Part shown: positions 25,627 to 34,053 of the stretch, in pieces
Layout: every line of letters starts with the position of its first letter
How positions within the stretch are numbered: the first letter of the stretch is position 1
DNA from: Spirochaetales bacterium
Lineage (GTDB): Bacteria > Spirochaetota > Spirochaetia > Sphaerochaetales > Sphaerochaetaceae
Length of the DNA stretch: 57,576 nucleotides
Direction: 5' to 3'
Assembly (NCBI GenBank): GCA_017478205.1
Contig: JAFVDZ010000064.1
Span: 1 to 57,576, forward strand
Program-made: the position numbers and the translations under genes
Notes under the pieces: model-generated
The model's database searches: none
What the model was told of the DNA's origin: nothing
What the model saw: the letters and a program-made list of their open reading frames with translations, nothing else

Positions 25627-26139
25627 TTAGATTACCTTGATTTGGCAAAGCTTCATTGCTTCAAGGGCTGTCTTATGGCTCTCTGGTGTTACACAGGCGC
25701 AGCAAGATGAATCGACAACTACTGGAACTTCTGGAAGCTTTGCTTTCAATATGATTGCATTGCTAATTACACAGATACCTGTACAAAGGCCAACAAGGAC
25801 AATTTCTTCAAGATCTTTGAGAGTTGCTACATATTCAGCAAGCTCAATTGAACCAAATGCAGGTTTATCAAAAATAAGTGAATCTCCAACAGAGAGAAGG
25901 GAAGATATCTGCCAACCTTTTTCACCTTTGATGCAGTGCTCTACTGGAAGATTCTTGCCTTCCTGAGAGGAAAGGTAGTTTTCATTGTGAGTGTCGCGAG
26001 TGAAGATTACAGCATCTCCATTTTTTCGGAACTCTTCTATTTTCTTTTCAACGTTTGATACGATTTCAACTGCTTCCTTGGTGCCAAGAGAGCCATCGAT
26101 GAAATCGTTTTGCATATCAACAACAACTAATAATTTCAC
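25627..26139 (-). CDS. pncA: Nicotinamidase-related cysteine hydrolase
   Basis: This 170-residue isochorismatase-fold enzyme probably converts nicotinamide to nicotinate for NAD salvage. It has the Asp in VVDMQNDF (residue 8), the metal site DTH plus EHC, the Lys in FDKPAF, and the nucleophilic Cys in GLCTGICVISNA. PncA normally has D-I-C in that last motif. The Gly here is a small departure, so a related amidase remains possible. It starts at a GTG with AGGAG seven bases upstream. It is a single gene with its own terminator. Confidence 0.82.
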   Translation of the reverse strand: MKLLVVVDMQNDFIDGSLGTKEAVEIVSNVEKKIEEFRKNGDAVIFTRDTHNENYLSSQEGKNLPVEHCIKGEKGWQISSLLSVGDSLIFDKPAFGSIELAEYVATLKDLEEIVLVGLCTGICVISNAIILKAKLPEVPVVVDSSCCACVTPESHKTALEAMKLCQIKVI

Positions 26140-26595
26140 GAAACAATCTCCTGAGGATTAGTATATCATCTTTTGCTTTTCTGTTAAGCACACTGCTTGT
26201 CCAAGGTGTTGGGAAAATGGGATTAAATTTGTCTGTTTTTTAATTTCTGTAAACTTGTACATGATTATGAATGTGAAACTTATGACTCAATTATATTGAA
26301 TTTGTAAAATTGTACACATTTAATAATTTATAGGTGAAAGAAAACGGGTTGAATGGGAAGAATCAATAATTATATGAATATATTCTTAATTTTTATATCT
26401 TTTTAAAATATAAAAAATTATAGATATTCTGAAGTGAAAAAATGTAATGATGCATTTGATTGTATAACTTATGTACACAAGTTGTGTATAAAGGGTCAAA
26501 ATAAAAGAATTACAATTTAGTGTTGCCATTCTTTAACTTTATTGTATACAATTATCCTTAGCTACATTGATAAAAGACAGAGGGGAGGCTGCATC
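26140..26595. promoter_or_regulatory. AT-rich regulatory region between pncA and the catabolic operon
   Basis: This 456-nt non-coding gap is about three quarters A+T. It contains several TTGTACA-like motifs (near 26250 and 26305), an imperfect 18-bp palindrome AACTTATGTACACAAGTT at 26466-26483 with one mismatched pair, and the ATTGTATACAAT operator at 26541-26552. The palindromes point to two regulators acting here, one probably the GntR protein encoded at 33412. Confidence 0.5.
26523..26552 (+). promoter_or_regulatory. Promoter with overlapping GTATAC operator
   Basis: TTGCCA (26523-26528) and TACAAT (26547-26552) are 18 bp apart. The -10 lies inside the perfect 12-bp palindrome ATTGTATACAAT (26541-26552). 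The same palindrome recurs at 34315-34326 in the same position relative to a -10. This geometry fits repression by a FadR-subfamily GntR protein, whose sites commonly have a GT...AC core. Confidence 0.65.
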
Positions 26596-27492
26596 ATGAA
26601 GGAATCGATTCACAAATATTTCCAGATTGGAACGATTGCTTGGATGAGCTATCCAAATAGAGATATTCTCGACGCTGTCAAAACCATTGCAAGTGATGAT
26701 TTCTTCGATGCGATCGAAATAACACACAATAGTGATGTTGAGTCGAGAGCAAAAGAGAAGAAGCTCCTTGAGCAGTCACATCTCAAGGTCTGTTATGGTG
26801 CACAACCTAATCTTCTTGGCCCTAAGCTCAATGCGAATGCACTCGATGAAGAAGAGCGCATGAAGGCTGAGGATGCTTTGATTGCTGCGATCGATGAAGC
26901 TGAATATTTCGGTTCTAATAGTATTGCCTTTCTAGCTGGCAAGTGGGAACCGGAAACTCATGAAGAGGCGTATAGACAGTTATTGAAGACAACTAACAAT
27001 ATCTGTGCATATGCAGAAAAGAAGAACATGAATGTCGAGCTTGAAGTCTTTGACTACAACGTCGATAAGGCTGCTCTGATAGGTCCTGCTCCCTTAGCTG
27101 CAAAGTTTGCCTCAGATGTGAGAATGAATCATAGTAATTTTGGTCTTTTGGTTGATCTTTCCCATTTCCCTATCACTTTCGAAAATAGCCATCAAGTAGT
27201 TTCAACGTGCCGTCCATATATTACACATTTCCACATCGGAAATGCGGTATCAGTAGAAGGTAGAGAGGGTTATGGGGATTATCACCAAAGGTTTGGCTTC
27301 CCTGGAGGAGCAAACGATACTTCTCAGCTCGTCGACTTCTTCAGGGAGGTCAGAGCCAATGGCTTTTTTGATAGTAACAGACCATATGTACTTTCTTTCG
27401 AGGTGAAACCTTGGAAGGATGAGGATGAGGATATCATTGTCGCTAACACAAAGCGAGTGATCAACAGGGCTTGGGCACTACTTGAGGATTAA
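26596..27492 (+). CDS. Xylose isomerase-like TIM-barrel protein
   Basis: This 298-residue protein of the AP-endonuclease-2/sugar isomerase superfamily has the usual Glu-Asp-His-Glu metal ligands: LEVFDYN, LLVDLSHFP, THFHIGN and LSFEVKP. The family interconverts sugars, keto-sugars or hydroxy acids by metal-assisted proton or hydride shifts, and this subgroup's substrate is unknown. The ATG at 26596 follows AGGGGAGG. An in-frame TTG at 26542 would read through the operator and is rejected. It is the first gene of the operon, and the dehydrogenase begins 5 nt downstream. Confidence 0.8.
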   Translation: MKESIHKYFQIGTIAWMSYPNRDILDAVKTIASDDFFDAIEITHNSDVESRAKEKKLLEQSHLKVCYGAQPNLLGPKLNANALDEEERMKAEDALIAAIDEAEYFGSNSIAFLAGKWEPETHEEAYRQLLKTTNNICAYAEKKNMNVELEVFDYNVDKAALIGPAPLAAKFASDVRMNHSNFGLLVDLSHFPITFENSHQVVSTCRPYITHFHIGNAVSVEGREGYGDYHQRFGFPGGANDTSQLVDFFREVRANGFFDSNRPYVLSFEVKPWKDEDEDIIVANTKRVINRAWALLED

Positions 27493-27497
27493 CAAAG

Positions 27498-28466
27498 ATG
27501 AAGATGGTAGTACTTGATGGATATACTGAGAACCCTGGAGATATTTCTTGGAAGAGTCTCAGGGCGCTTGGAAGCCTTAAGGTTTATGATAGGACCTCTC
27601 TTACAGATCCAAGAGAGGCGATTGACAGGATTGGAGATGCTGAAATCGTAATCACGAACAAAACTCCAATTAACAGCGAAATCATCGATGCCTGTCCTAG
27701 GATCAAATTCATTGCGGTCCTTGCCACAGGATACAACGTAGTCGATATCGATTACGCGAAAAAGAAGAAGATACCAGTTTCCAATGTTCCAACTTATGGA
27801 ACTGATTCTGTAAGCCAATTTGCTATCGCACTGCTCTTGGAGCTTTGCCATCGCATTGGCTATCACAGCCGGACTGTCTTTGATGGCAAATGGCAAAATA
27901 GCATAGATTGGTGCTATTGGGATTACCCACTTGTCGAGCTTGCTCATAAGACAATGGGAATCATCGGGTTTGGACGAATTGGTCACCGAACAGGCCAGAT
28001 TGCAGCAGCCCTTAATATGAAGGTCATAGTCAATGATGTCTTCATCAATCCTGACTATAAGGCTGAGGGCTTTGAGTATGTTGATAGAGCGACGCTCTTC
28101 AGGGAAAGTGATGTAATCGTTCTCCATTGCCCACTATTTGAGGGCACTGTGGGAATTATCAACAAGCATTCGATCAGACTCATGAAGGAAGGTGTCATGA
28201 TCGTAAATAACAGCAGAGGTCAACTGATAGTAGAAGAGGACCTTGCTGAAGCACTTGAAAGTGGTAAGGTTGCCGGGGCTGCTGTAGATGTTGTCTCAAC
28301 AGAGCCTATAAAGGAAGACAATCCTCTTTTGAAGGCAAAGAACTGCATAATCACACCTCATATGAGCTGGGGCTCAAAAGAGGCGCGTGAAAGGATTATG
28401 GAGATGACAGCTGCCAACATTCAGGCTTTTATTTCAGGTAAGCCAATGAATGTTGTCAACAGATAG
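27498..28466 (+). CDS. D-2-hydroxyacid dehydrogenase
   Basis: This 322-residue NAD(P)-dependent enzyme of the glycerate/hydroxypyruvate-type family has the Rossmann motif GIIGFGRIGHRTG. The catalytic triad is intact: Arg in NNSRGQL, Glu in STEPIKED and His in ITPHMSWG. VATGYNVVDIDYAK and the GTDSVSQFAIALLLEL stretch match the glycerate dehydrogenase branch. It could reduce or oxidise a 2-oxo/2-hydroxy acid produced in this pathway. A weak terminator and a long structured gap separate it from pdxA2. Confidence 0.9.
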   Translation: MKMVVLDGYTENPGDISWKSLRALGSLKVYDRTSLTDPREAIDRIGDAEIVITNKTPINSEIIDACPRIKFIAVLATGYNVVDIDYAKKKKIPVSNVPTYGTDSVSQFAIALLLELCHRIGYHSRTVFDGKWQNSIDWCYWDYPLVELAHKTMGIIGFGRIGHRTGQIAAALNMKVIVNDVFINPDYKAEGFEYVDRATLFRESDVIVLHCPLFEGTVGIINKHSIRLMKEGVMIVNNSRGQLIVEEDLAEALESGKVAGAAVDVVSTEPIKEDNPLLKAKNCIITPHMSWGSKEARERIMEMTAANIQAFISGKPMNVVNR

Positions 28467-28473
28467 TAGATTT

Positions 28474-28493
28474 AAAGACAACGTGTCTTTTTT
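28474..28493 (+). terminator. Weak intrinsic terminator within the operon
   Basis: AAAGACA pairs with TGTCTTT over a 3-nt loop, and the T-run totals six. The stem is AT-rich, so read-through to pdxA2 is likely. Confidence 0.5.
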
Positions 28494-28565
28494 AGTCAGA
28501 TAAATGCCTAGAAAGTGTATAGGCGAAGCGTGATTTTTTCCAGTAATGGGGGCGGGTAGGGATAG

Positions 28566-28622
28566 GAGCTTGGAGTTTTATTGAATAGCACAGGGGACAA
28601 ATTCTGATAAAACTTCAAGCTC
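28566..28622 (+). repeat. 16-bp inverted repeat (long hairpin) upstream of pdxA2
   Basis: The arms 28566-28581 (GAGCTTGGAGTTTTAT) and 28607-28622 pair throughout, with one G-U. The loop 28582-28606 is 25 nt. The 3' arm ends 43 nt before the pdxA2 ATG, and no T-run follows, so it is not a terminator. Confidence 0.75.
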
Positions 28623-28664
28623 TTGGGTACATTTTATCTTGATTTGGGAATCGGGGGAAGGCGA

Positions 28665-29672
28665 ATGGATAAACCTATTCTTGGAATGCTCTTGGGTGAC
28701 CCCGCAGGGGTTGGGCCCGAGATAGTTGCAAAACTGATAGTGAATGGGTTCATAAGTGAACTTTGTCATCCTGTATATATCGGAGACAGAAGAGTTCTAG
28801 AACGTGCCTTCAGGATCATCAACGAAAAACACCCGATAAGAACGATCAACGATGTTTCAAGAGCTGATTTCAATTCTAAATCAGCTCATCTTATCGACCT
28901 TAAAGATGTGAACCTTGATCTTTGTCCAATTGGAAAGGTTTCAGATGAGGGTGGATATGCTTGCCTAGATCAATTGTCTTTAGCTAGTGAACTTTGTCTT
29001 GATAAGGAGATCGAGGGATTCTGCTTTGCTCCACTAAACAAGGCAGGGATGAAGAATGCAGGCCTTAATGAAGAGAGTGAACACCACTATCTTGCAAAAG
29101 CCTTTGGAGTGGATGGTCCATTTGGTGAAATAAATGTAGTTGGGAGCGTCTGGACTACACGCACAACAAGCCACATCCCGATCAAGGATGTATCCAAGAA
29201 CCTCACAGTAGAGAGAATCCTGAGTGCAATTACTCTTTGTGATTCTGCACTTAAAAGTAGTGGCATATCCAAGCCAAGAATTGCAGTTGCTGCCTTGAAT
29301 CCTCATTGTGGAGAAAACGGGCTGTGTGGAAGAGAAGAGATAGATGTGATCACTCCTGCAATAGAAAAGGCAAATGAGATGCATTGCAATGTCTTTGGCC
29401 CATATTCAAGTGATGTGCTGTTCATCAAGGCTTTCGATGGAGAGTTTGATGGAGTTGTGACTATGTACCATGACCAGGGGCAGATAGCACTGAAGCTCAA
29501 AGGCTTTGAGAAGGGAATTACGATTGCAGGCGGTCTTCCGTATCCTATCGTTACCTGTTCCCATGGCACTGCATATGATATTGCGGGAAAGAATCTGGTA
29601 AGCACTAAGGCGTTCGAAAATGCAATAAGGATGGCATCGAGGATAGCAAATCATATTGCAGGGAGAATATAG
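28665..29672 (+). CDS. pdxA2: PdxA2-type 4-phosphohydroxy-acid dehydrogenase
   Basis: This 335-residue NAD-dependent enzyme is of the PdxA family. The start PILGMLLGDPAGVGPEI, the metal/phosphate site SEHHYLAKAFG and the late MYHDQGQIALKLKGFEKG and SHGTAYDIAGKN are diagnostic. The context (hydroxyacid dehydrogenase, TctBAC, transketolase, no pyridoxine genes) favours the PdxA2 branch. That branch oxidises and decarboxylates 4-phospho-D-threonate or 4-phospho-D-erythronate to dihydroxyacetone phosphate. The DUF1537 kinase that normally makes its substrate is not in the window. GGGGAAGG precedes the chosen ATG. An earlier in-frame start at 28623 has no ribosome site. Confidence 0.82.
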   Translation: MDKPILGMLLGDPAGVGPEIVAKLIVNGFISELCHPVYIGDRRVLERAFRIINEKHPIRTINDVSRADFNSKSAHLIDLKDVNLDLCPIGKVSDEGGYACLDQLSLASELCLDKEIEGFCFAPLNKAGMKNAGLNEESEHHYLAKAFGVDGPFGEINVVGSVWTTRTTSHIPIKDVSKNLTVERILSAITLCDSALKSSGISKPRIAVAALNPHCGENGLCGREEIDVITPAIEKANEMHCNVFGPYSSDVLFIKAFDGEFDGVVTMYHDQGQIALKLKGFEKGITIAGGLPYPIVTCSHGTAYDIAGKNLVSTKAFENAIRMASRIANHIAGRI

Positions 29673-29693
29673 GATATGGAAAAGGAGGAAAGA

Positions 29694-30167
29694 ATGAAGG
29701 GTAGAATGTTCATGGGTTCTATTGCTGACAACATGCCTAGGATAATCCCTGTTTCTACCTCGATATTGGCACTCATCTGGATATTCCTTGGTATCAAGAG
29801 CTATGGAGTATGGGATGAGTATAAAGGCCCAAAATCGGGCTTCTTTCCTACGATCATTGCATTTGTCCTCCTCATTGTTAGCGTCATTGCCATCTTCACT
29901 TCAAAAAATAAGGCAAAGCCATTTTTTGAAAGTGGCAATTGGCTAATTGCGATTGCTCTCATGAAGATGGTTCTTATGAGCTATATATTCGGCCTTGAGC
30001 TATCTGTAGTTGCTTTCATGCTCCTTTGGCTGAGAGTGAAAGAGAAATACTCTTGGAAGATAACATTGATAACAACAATCAGCGTCATGCTGATAGTTGT
30101 CGGTGTGTTCAGAATGTGGCTAAAGATCCAATTTCCGTTAGGGCTGATTGGGTATTTTATAACTTGA
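29694..30167 (+). CDS. tctB: Tripartite tricarboxylate transporter, small membrane subunit TctB
   Basis: This 157-residue protein has four predicted helices and the TctB pattern: first helix, then KSGFFPTIIAFVLLIVSVIA and a C-terminal helix with FRMWLKIQFPLG. It is the small membrane component that works with TctA and the binding protein TctC in secondary uptake of organic acids. I choose the ATG at 29694, five bases behind AAAGGAGG. An in-frame ATG at 29676 lacks a ribosome site. It follows pdxA2 after 21 nt. Confidence 0.85.
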   Translation: MKGRMFMGSIADNMPRIIPVSTSILALIWIFLGIKSYGVWDEYKGPKSGFFPTIIAFVLLIVSVIAIFTSKNKAKPFFESGNWLIAIALMKMVLMSYIFGLELSVVAFMLLWLRVKEKYSWKITLITTISVMLIVVGVFRMWLKIQFPLGLIGYFIT

Positions 30168-30180
30168 GGGGATATTCGGC

Positions 30181-31698
30181 ATGTCAAATATTTCGATGCT
30201 TTTGAATGGATTTTCAGTAGTATTGACATTTCAGAATGTCTCCATCTGCCTGCTTGGAGCAATTCTTGGACTGATTGTTGGTGCGATGCCTGGAATTGGC
30301 TCCCTTGCAGGTGTTGCATTGTTGCTTCCTCTCACATACAAGTTCAATCCGACAAGCGCAATCATTCTTCTTGGGTCTCTATATTACTCGAATATGTTTG
30401 GAGGCTCATTTAGCGCAATTCTTCTGAATATTCCTGGAGATAGCCCAGCTGTGATGACAATGCTAGATGGCTATCCTATGGCAAAGAAGGGAAGACCTGG
30501 TCAGGCTCTCTTCTGTGCAAATATTTCCTCTTTTATCGGCGGTGCAATTGGCTTGCTGATACTCACATTCCTTGGCCCAGGAATGGCTAGTTTTGGCCTG
30601 CATTTCGGACCTCAGGACATGACAGCGCTACTTTTAGTTGCTATGACGAGTATCGGCTATCTTGTTGGGAAGAACCCAATTGAAGGCATTATCATGACTC
30701 TTGTTGGAATCTTAATATCTTCAATTGGAATGGATCCTCAATCTGGGGCTCCTCGATATAACTTCAATAACATGTATCTAATGGGTGGTATCCCATTTGT
30801 TCCATTTGTAATCGGAACTGTTGGGTTTTCACAGGTTTTACGGCTAATGTCTGAAAGAAATGACAGAGTTGACGATGAGATATTGAAGCAGAGGCTTACT
30901 ATCAAGGGATCGTTGCTTACACGTCATGATTTCAGGAGAATGCTTCCTTTTGCAGTTAGATCTGGTGTACTTGGAACATTTGTTGGGGTTCTGCCTGGAG
31001 CAGGGGCCACCACTGGAGCTTTCCTCGGCTATGCTATTAACAGAGCATTTAAGAGCGAAGAATCTTTCGGTAGTGGAGCCATAGAAGGAATTGCATCCTG
31101 CGAAGCTGCAAACAATGCAGCTGCCGCTGGGGCCTTTGCTCCTCTTCTTGCCTTAGGAATCCCGGGCTCTGGAACTGGAGCTGTACTGCTTGGTGGCCTT
31201 ATGATGTGGGGCCTTAGCCCAGGTCCTCTTCTCTTTAGGAACAATCCTGAATTTGCCTGGGGTCTCATTGCATCACTCTTTTTTGCAAACTTGATCGCTT
31301 TGGTTATCGCAATTGGCCTGATTCCTTTTTTGATAAAGATACTTACAGTTCCTGTGAAGATAATTATCCCAGTTGTGACTGTGATCTGCTTCGTTGGTTC
31401 TTATGCAAATACATATTCAATGTATGGTGTTGTAGTAATGTTCATATCGGGAATCGTTTCCTACATATGTGAAAAGAGTGGATACAGTACAGCACCAATG
31501 ATTCTTTCATTCGTGCTTGCACCACTCTTGGAAAGCAATATGCGAAAGGCTCTCATAACAAGCCAGGGTTCTTTGAGGATATTCTTTACAAGTCCGATTG
31601 CATGCACATTCATCATTATTCTGTTCATTATCATCTCATTTATGATAATTCGCTATTTTTCTAGAAGCTCGAAAACAACAATGGAAGGAGGAAAATAG
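30181..31698 (+). CDS. tctA: Tripartite tricarboxylate transporter, large membrane subunit TctA
   Basis: This 505-residue protein has about twelve helices. Family hallmarks are present: the N-terminal GAMPGIGSLAGVALLLPLTY, SFSAILLNIPGDSPAVMTML and later LPGAGATTGAFLGYAINRAF with ALGIPGSGTGAVLLGGLMMW. TctA is the proton- or sodium-coupled translocation subunit for citrate, tartrate and other carboxylates. The order B-A-C here differs from the classic C-B-A of Salmonella. It is separated by 13 nt from tctB and 1 nt from tctC. Confidence 0.95.
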   Translation: MSNISMLLNGFSVVLTFQNVSICLLGAILGLIVGAMPGIGSLAGVALLLPLTYKFNPTSAIILLGSLYYSNMFGGSFSAILLNIPGDSPAVMTMLDGYPMAKKGRPGQALFCANISSFIGGAIGLLILTFLGPGMASFGLHFGPQDMTALLLVAMTSIGYLVGKNPIEGIIMTLVGILISSIGMDPQSGAPRYNFNNMYLMGGIPFVPFVIGTVGFSQVLRLMSERNDRVDDEILKQRLTIKGSLLTRHDFRRMLPFAVRSGVLGTFVGVLPGAGATTGAFLGYAINRAFKSEESFGSGAIEGIASCEAANNAAAAGAFAPLLALGIPGSGTGAVLLGGLMMWGLSPGPLLFRNNPEFAWGLIASLFFANLIALVIAIGLIPFLIKILTVPVKIIIPVVTVICFVGSYANTYSMYGVVVMFISGIVSYICEKSGYSTAPMILSFVLAPLLESNMRKALITSQGSLRIFFTSPIACTFIIILFIIISFMIIRYFSRSSKTTMEGGK

Positions 31699-31699
31699 G

Positions 31700-32680
31700 A
31701 TGGATAAGTTATTGATAATTGCACTTACACTTTCCCTGATTCTGCCTTTGCATTCTAAAGGCTCACAGGAGGTGGCACAAACAGATTTCAAGCCAACTAA
31801 GGAGATTACCTGGTATTGCACATCTAAGCCAGGTGGTGGCTCAGATATCTATACCAGAGCAATTTGTGAAATAGCTGTGCAGAATGGGCTCTTAGATAAG
31901 GCCCCGATAATAAACTACAAAACAGATGGATCTGGTGAGGTTGGAAGGAATGAGGTTGCAAATATAGGCCAGAATGCAGATTATACACTGCTCACATTCA
32001 ATAGTGGGGATCTCATGCCAATGGTTGCAAATACTCATAACAGGCTTTCCAATTTCACACCAATTGCGATCATGGCAACTGATAAGCAGCTTCTCTTTGT
32101 GAACCCCAATAAGGGGAAATATAGCACATTCGAGGAGGCAATTAGAGCAGCCAAGGGCGGAGTCCAGATCGTCATTGCAGGATCTAAGGGCGATGACCTT
32201 GAGCTATATGGAATGTTAATAAAAGAGCTTGGGCTGAGAGAAAACCAGATGGCCTACATAACCAACGACTCTACTGCCGATGCCATTACAAGTGGTCTTG
32301 GTGGTCATGTGGATTTTGTGATGTCCAAGCCAGCAGCAGCAAGTGAATATGTGAAGGCAGGAATGCTTGTTCCTGTTCTTGCCCTTTCTTCTTCCCGCTT
32401 TGCAGGTGCCCTAAATAGTGCTCCTACGCTTAACGAAGTCAACTCCATGTACAACAATGTAGAACTCCCAGTATGGAGGGGAGTCGTTGGCCCTGCAAAT
32501 ATGAGTAAGGAGGCAGCAAAGTTCTACTCGGACATGCTTTTTGAGGTTTCCTGTTCAATTGCTTGGAAAGAGGGATACCTAGCGACCTACTCTCTTGAAA
32601 GTTCCTTCCTGGATATGGAAGCAGCGAAGGCATATATGGAAGAGTATCAAACTGCTTATCTGAAGAAGATAGGCAAGTAA
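31700..32680 (+). CDS. tctC: Tripartite tricarboxylate transporter, periplasmic binding protein TctC
   Basis: This 326-residue binding protein of the Bug/TctC family has an N-terminal signal peptide of about 20 residues, without a lipobox cysteine. The first beta strand and the carboxylate-binding loop read ITWYCTSKPGGGSDIYTRA, matching the GGG-D pattern of the family. A later VQIVIAGSKGDDLELYGMLI and GLGGHVDFVMSKPAA fit the second domain. It delivers a carboxylated substrate to TctAB, and the neighbours suggest an acid sugar or hydroxy acid. A strong hairpin follows 18 nt after the stop. Confidence 0.92.
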   Translation: MDKLLIIALTLSLILPLHSKGSQEVAQTDFKPTKEITWYCTSKPGGGSDIYTRAICEIAVQNGLLDKAPIINYKTDGSGEVGRNEVANIGQNADYTLLTFNSGDLMPMVANTHNRLSNFTPIAIMATDKQLLFVNPNKGKYSTFEEAIRAAKGGVQIVIAGSKGDDLELYGMLIKELGLRENQMAYITNDSTADAITSGLGGHVDFVMSKPAAASEYVKAGMLVPVLALSSSRFAGALNSAPTLNEVNSMYNNVELPVWRGVVGPANMSKEAAKFYSDMLFEVSCSIAWKEGYLATYSLESSFLDMEAAKAYMEEYQTAYLKKIGK

Positions 32681-32698
32681 TATTCCTTATTGTTGCTT

Positions 32699-32735
32699 GG
32701 GACTGCCGAAAGTTGTTTTTGGCAGTCCCTTTTCT
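32699..32735 (+). terminator. Intrinsic terminator/attenuator after tctC
   Basis: A perfect 9-bp stem GGGACTGCC/GGCAGTCCC with a 13-nt loop is followed by TTTTCT. It probably ends most transcripts after tctC and lowers expression of the racemase-fold gene that begins 15 nt later. Confidence 0.8.
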
Positions 32736-32749
32736 AAAAGGATTCTGAT

Positions 32750-33415
32750 ATGAAAAAGTTGATGCTTCTGCACACTGTAAAATCTGTCTGTGATTCATTT
32801 GAGAATGCACTCTCCCAAGAGCTTGGGAGCGATGTGATAATCGACAGCATGCTCGACACATTTCTTGCAAATGAACTCAAGAGAAATAATGGTGAATTTA
32901 CAGAGACGAACAGACTACGCTTTGTTTATGACCTTGAGAGCTTGGAGCTATCTAGGCCAGACATGATCGTAGTAACTTGCTCTAGCCTGTCAGTCTTGAT
33001 CCCAACCCTGAGACCATTTTTCAGAACACCGATAATTGCAATCGATGATGAGATGTGCAAAAAAGCTTTGGAAATGGGAGATAAGATTGCAATATTGGCA
33101 ACAAGCCAAGGTGCGAGCAACTCACTTGAATGGAAACTTGATAATCTTTCAAAGGAAAGTGGCCGTGATGTCTATCTTGAGTCTTTCTGCTGTATTGCGG
33201 CAATGGATGCATTGCAAAGAAAAGATAGGGATGAACATGACAAACTTGTGCTTGATATGGCAAGAAAGGTTTCCCGACCCTTTGATGTTATCGTGCTAGC
33301 TCAAGCATCCATGGCCCATACAAGAATGGCCATAGAAAGGGAATGTAGAATCTGTACTCTAGATTCTCCATCTCTTTGCATAGAGCAAGTGAAGAAATTG
33401 CTGTCAAAACTCTAG
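32750..33415 (+). CDS. Asp/Glu racemase-superfamily protein with one catalytic Cys
   Basis: This 221-residue protein has the tandem Rossmann-like fold of aspartate/glutamate/hydantoin racemases and maleate isomerases. The first catalytic cysteine is present in IVVTCSSLSVL (Cys77). The second half, where the partner Cys normally sits in a G-C-T/E motif, reads DVIVLAQASMAHT with no Cys. Single-Cys relatives include decarboxylases that protonate one face, so a racemase reaction is doubtful. It overlaps the convergent gntR by 4 nt. The substrate is probably an intermediate of the adjacent acid pathway, by context only. Confidence 0.7.
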   Translation: MKKLMLLHTVKSVCDSFENALSQELGSDVIIDSMLDTFLANELKRNNGEFTETNRLRFVYDLESLELSRPDMIVVTCSSLSVLIPTLRPFFRTPIIAIDDEMCKKALEMGDKIAILATSQGASNSLEWKLDNLSKESGRDVYLESFCCIAAMDALQRKDRDEHDKLVLDMARKVSRPFDVIVLAQASMAHTRMAIERECRICTLDSPSLCIEQVKKLLSKL

Positions 33416-34053
33416 AGCTTCAAATCCTCAGGGCAAGTTTCGTGAATGATGTGCTCATACATCAAATTCTTGCACTCTTGCTTCTTGCCTTCTTTCAAAA
33501 GGCTCATGATCGTACCATGTTGCTTGATGTAATCTTTCAATTCAGGAGAGTAGAGGTTCTGGTTGACTCTTAGCTGCTGGATCTTGATTTCAAGTCTTTC
33601 ATATACGTTGTACAGTGTAATGTTGTCAGAAGCCTTTACGAGTGAAAGGTGGAAAAGTGAGTCCTGAATGAAGATTCCAGCTCTGTCATCTATGTCTGCA
33701 GCATATTGGCACTCAGCTGCATGCCTTGCAAGGTCCTTCAGGTTTGCCTCAAGATTTTTGGGAGTGATCAAATCAATGGCAAGGCACTCAAGGTCTATTC
33801 TGACTCTTGCAATGTCAGCAGCTTCCTTTTCAGAAATGGAGGAAACGACAGCATAGCAGCGTGGCTTGATATCGACAAGGCCGTACTCGCCAAGACGTCT
33901 GACAGCTTCCCTTATCGGAGTTCTCGAAACACCAAATTCCTTAGCAAGATGCTCCTCTGGAATCTTCTCTCCGCCTTTGTACTCTCCACGTAGAATCTTG
34001 CTCTTTAGAAGAGTGTAGATTTCATCTGAAAGATTCTGACCATGTGGATGCAT
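33412..34053 (-). CDS. GntR-family repressor, FadR/FCD subgroup
   Basis: This 213-residue regulator has an N-terminal winged helix (residues 10-75: LKSKILRGEYKGGEKIPEEH, EFGVSRTPIREAVRRLGEYG). Its helical FCD ligand domain carries the metal-binding Asp/His pattern (RIDLECLAIDLI, then FHLSLVKASDN and YIKQHGTIMSLL). FCD domains usually bind a carboxylic acid on a metal. It lies between the two catabolic operons and is divergent from the transketolase genes. The palindrome ATTGTATACAAT occurs at both operon promoters, so it is the obvious candidate repressor for both and for itself. GGAGGGAG precedes the ATG. Confidence 0.92.
   Translation of the reverse strand: MHPHGQNLSDEIYTLLKSKILRGEYKGGEKIPEEHLAKEFGVSRTPIREAVRRLGEYGLVDIKPRCYAVVSSISEKEAADIARVRIDLECLAIDLITPKNLEANLKDLARHAAECQYAADIDDRAGIFIQDSLFHLSLVKASDNITLYNVYERLEIKIQQLRVNQNLYSPELKDYIKQHGTIMSLLKEGKKQECKNLMYEHIIHETCPEDLKL

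Larger units (their letters stand above)
28467..28664 (+). other. Structured intergenic RNA/DNA segment before pdxA2
   Basis: The only large gap in the operon carries four features. A hairpin AAAGACA/TGTCTTT with six Ts (28474-28493) acts as a weak terminator. A short GCCTA/TAGGC stem lies near 28507-28523 with a downstream T6. A G-rich run holds three GGG tracts (28548-28561). Last is a 16-bp inverted repeat at 28566-28581 and 28607-28622, with 15 Watson-Crick pairs and one G-U, around a 25-nt loop. It matches no riboswitch class that I recognise. Confidence 0.6.

Noticed and set aside
28566-28622. Known riboswitch upstream of pdxA2
   Set aside because: The long hairpin lacks the conserved cores of the riboswitch classes that I can recognise by eye.
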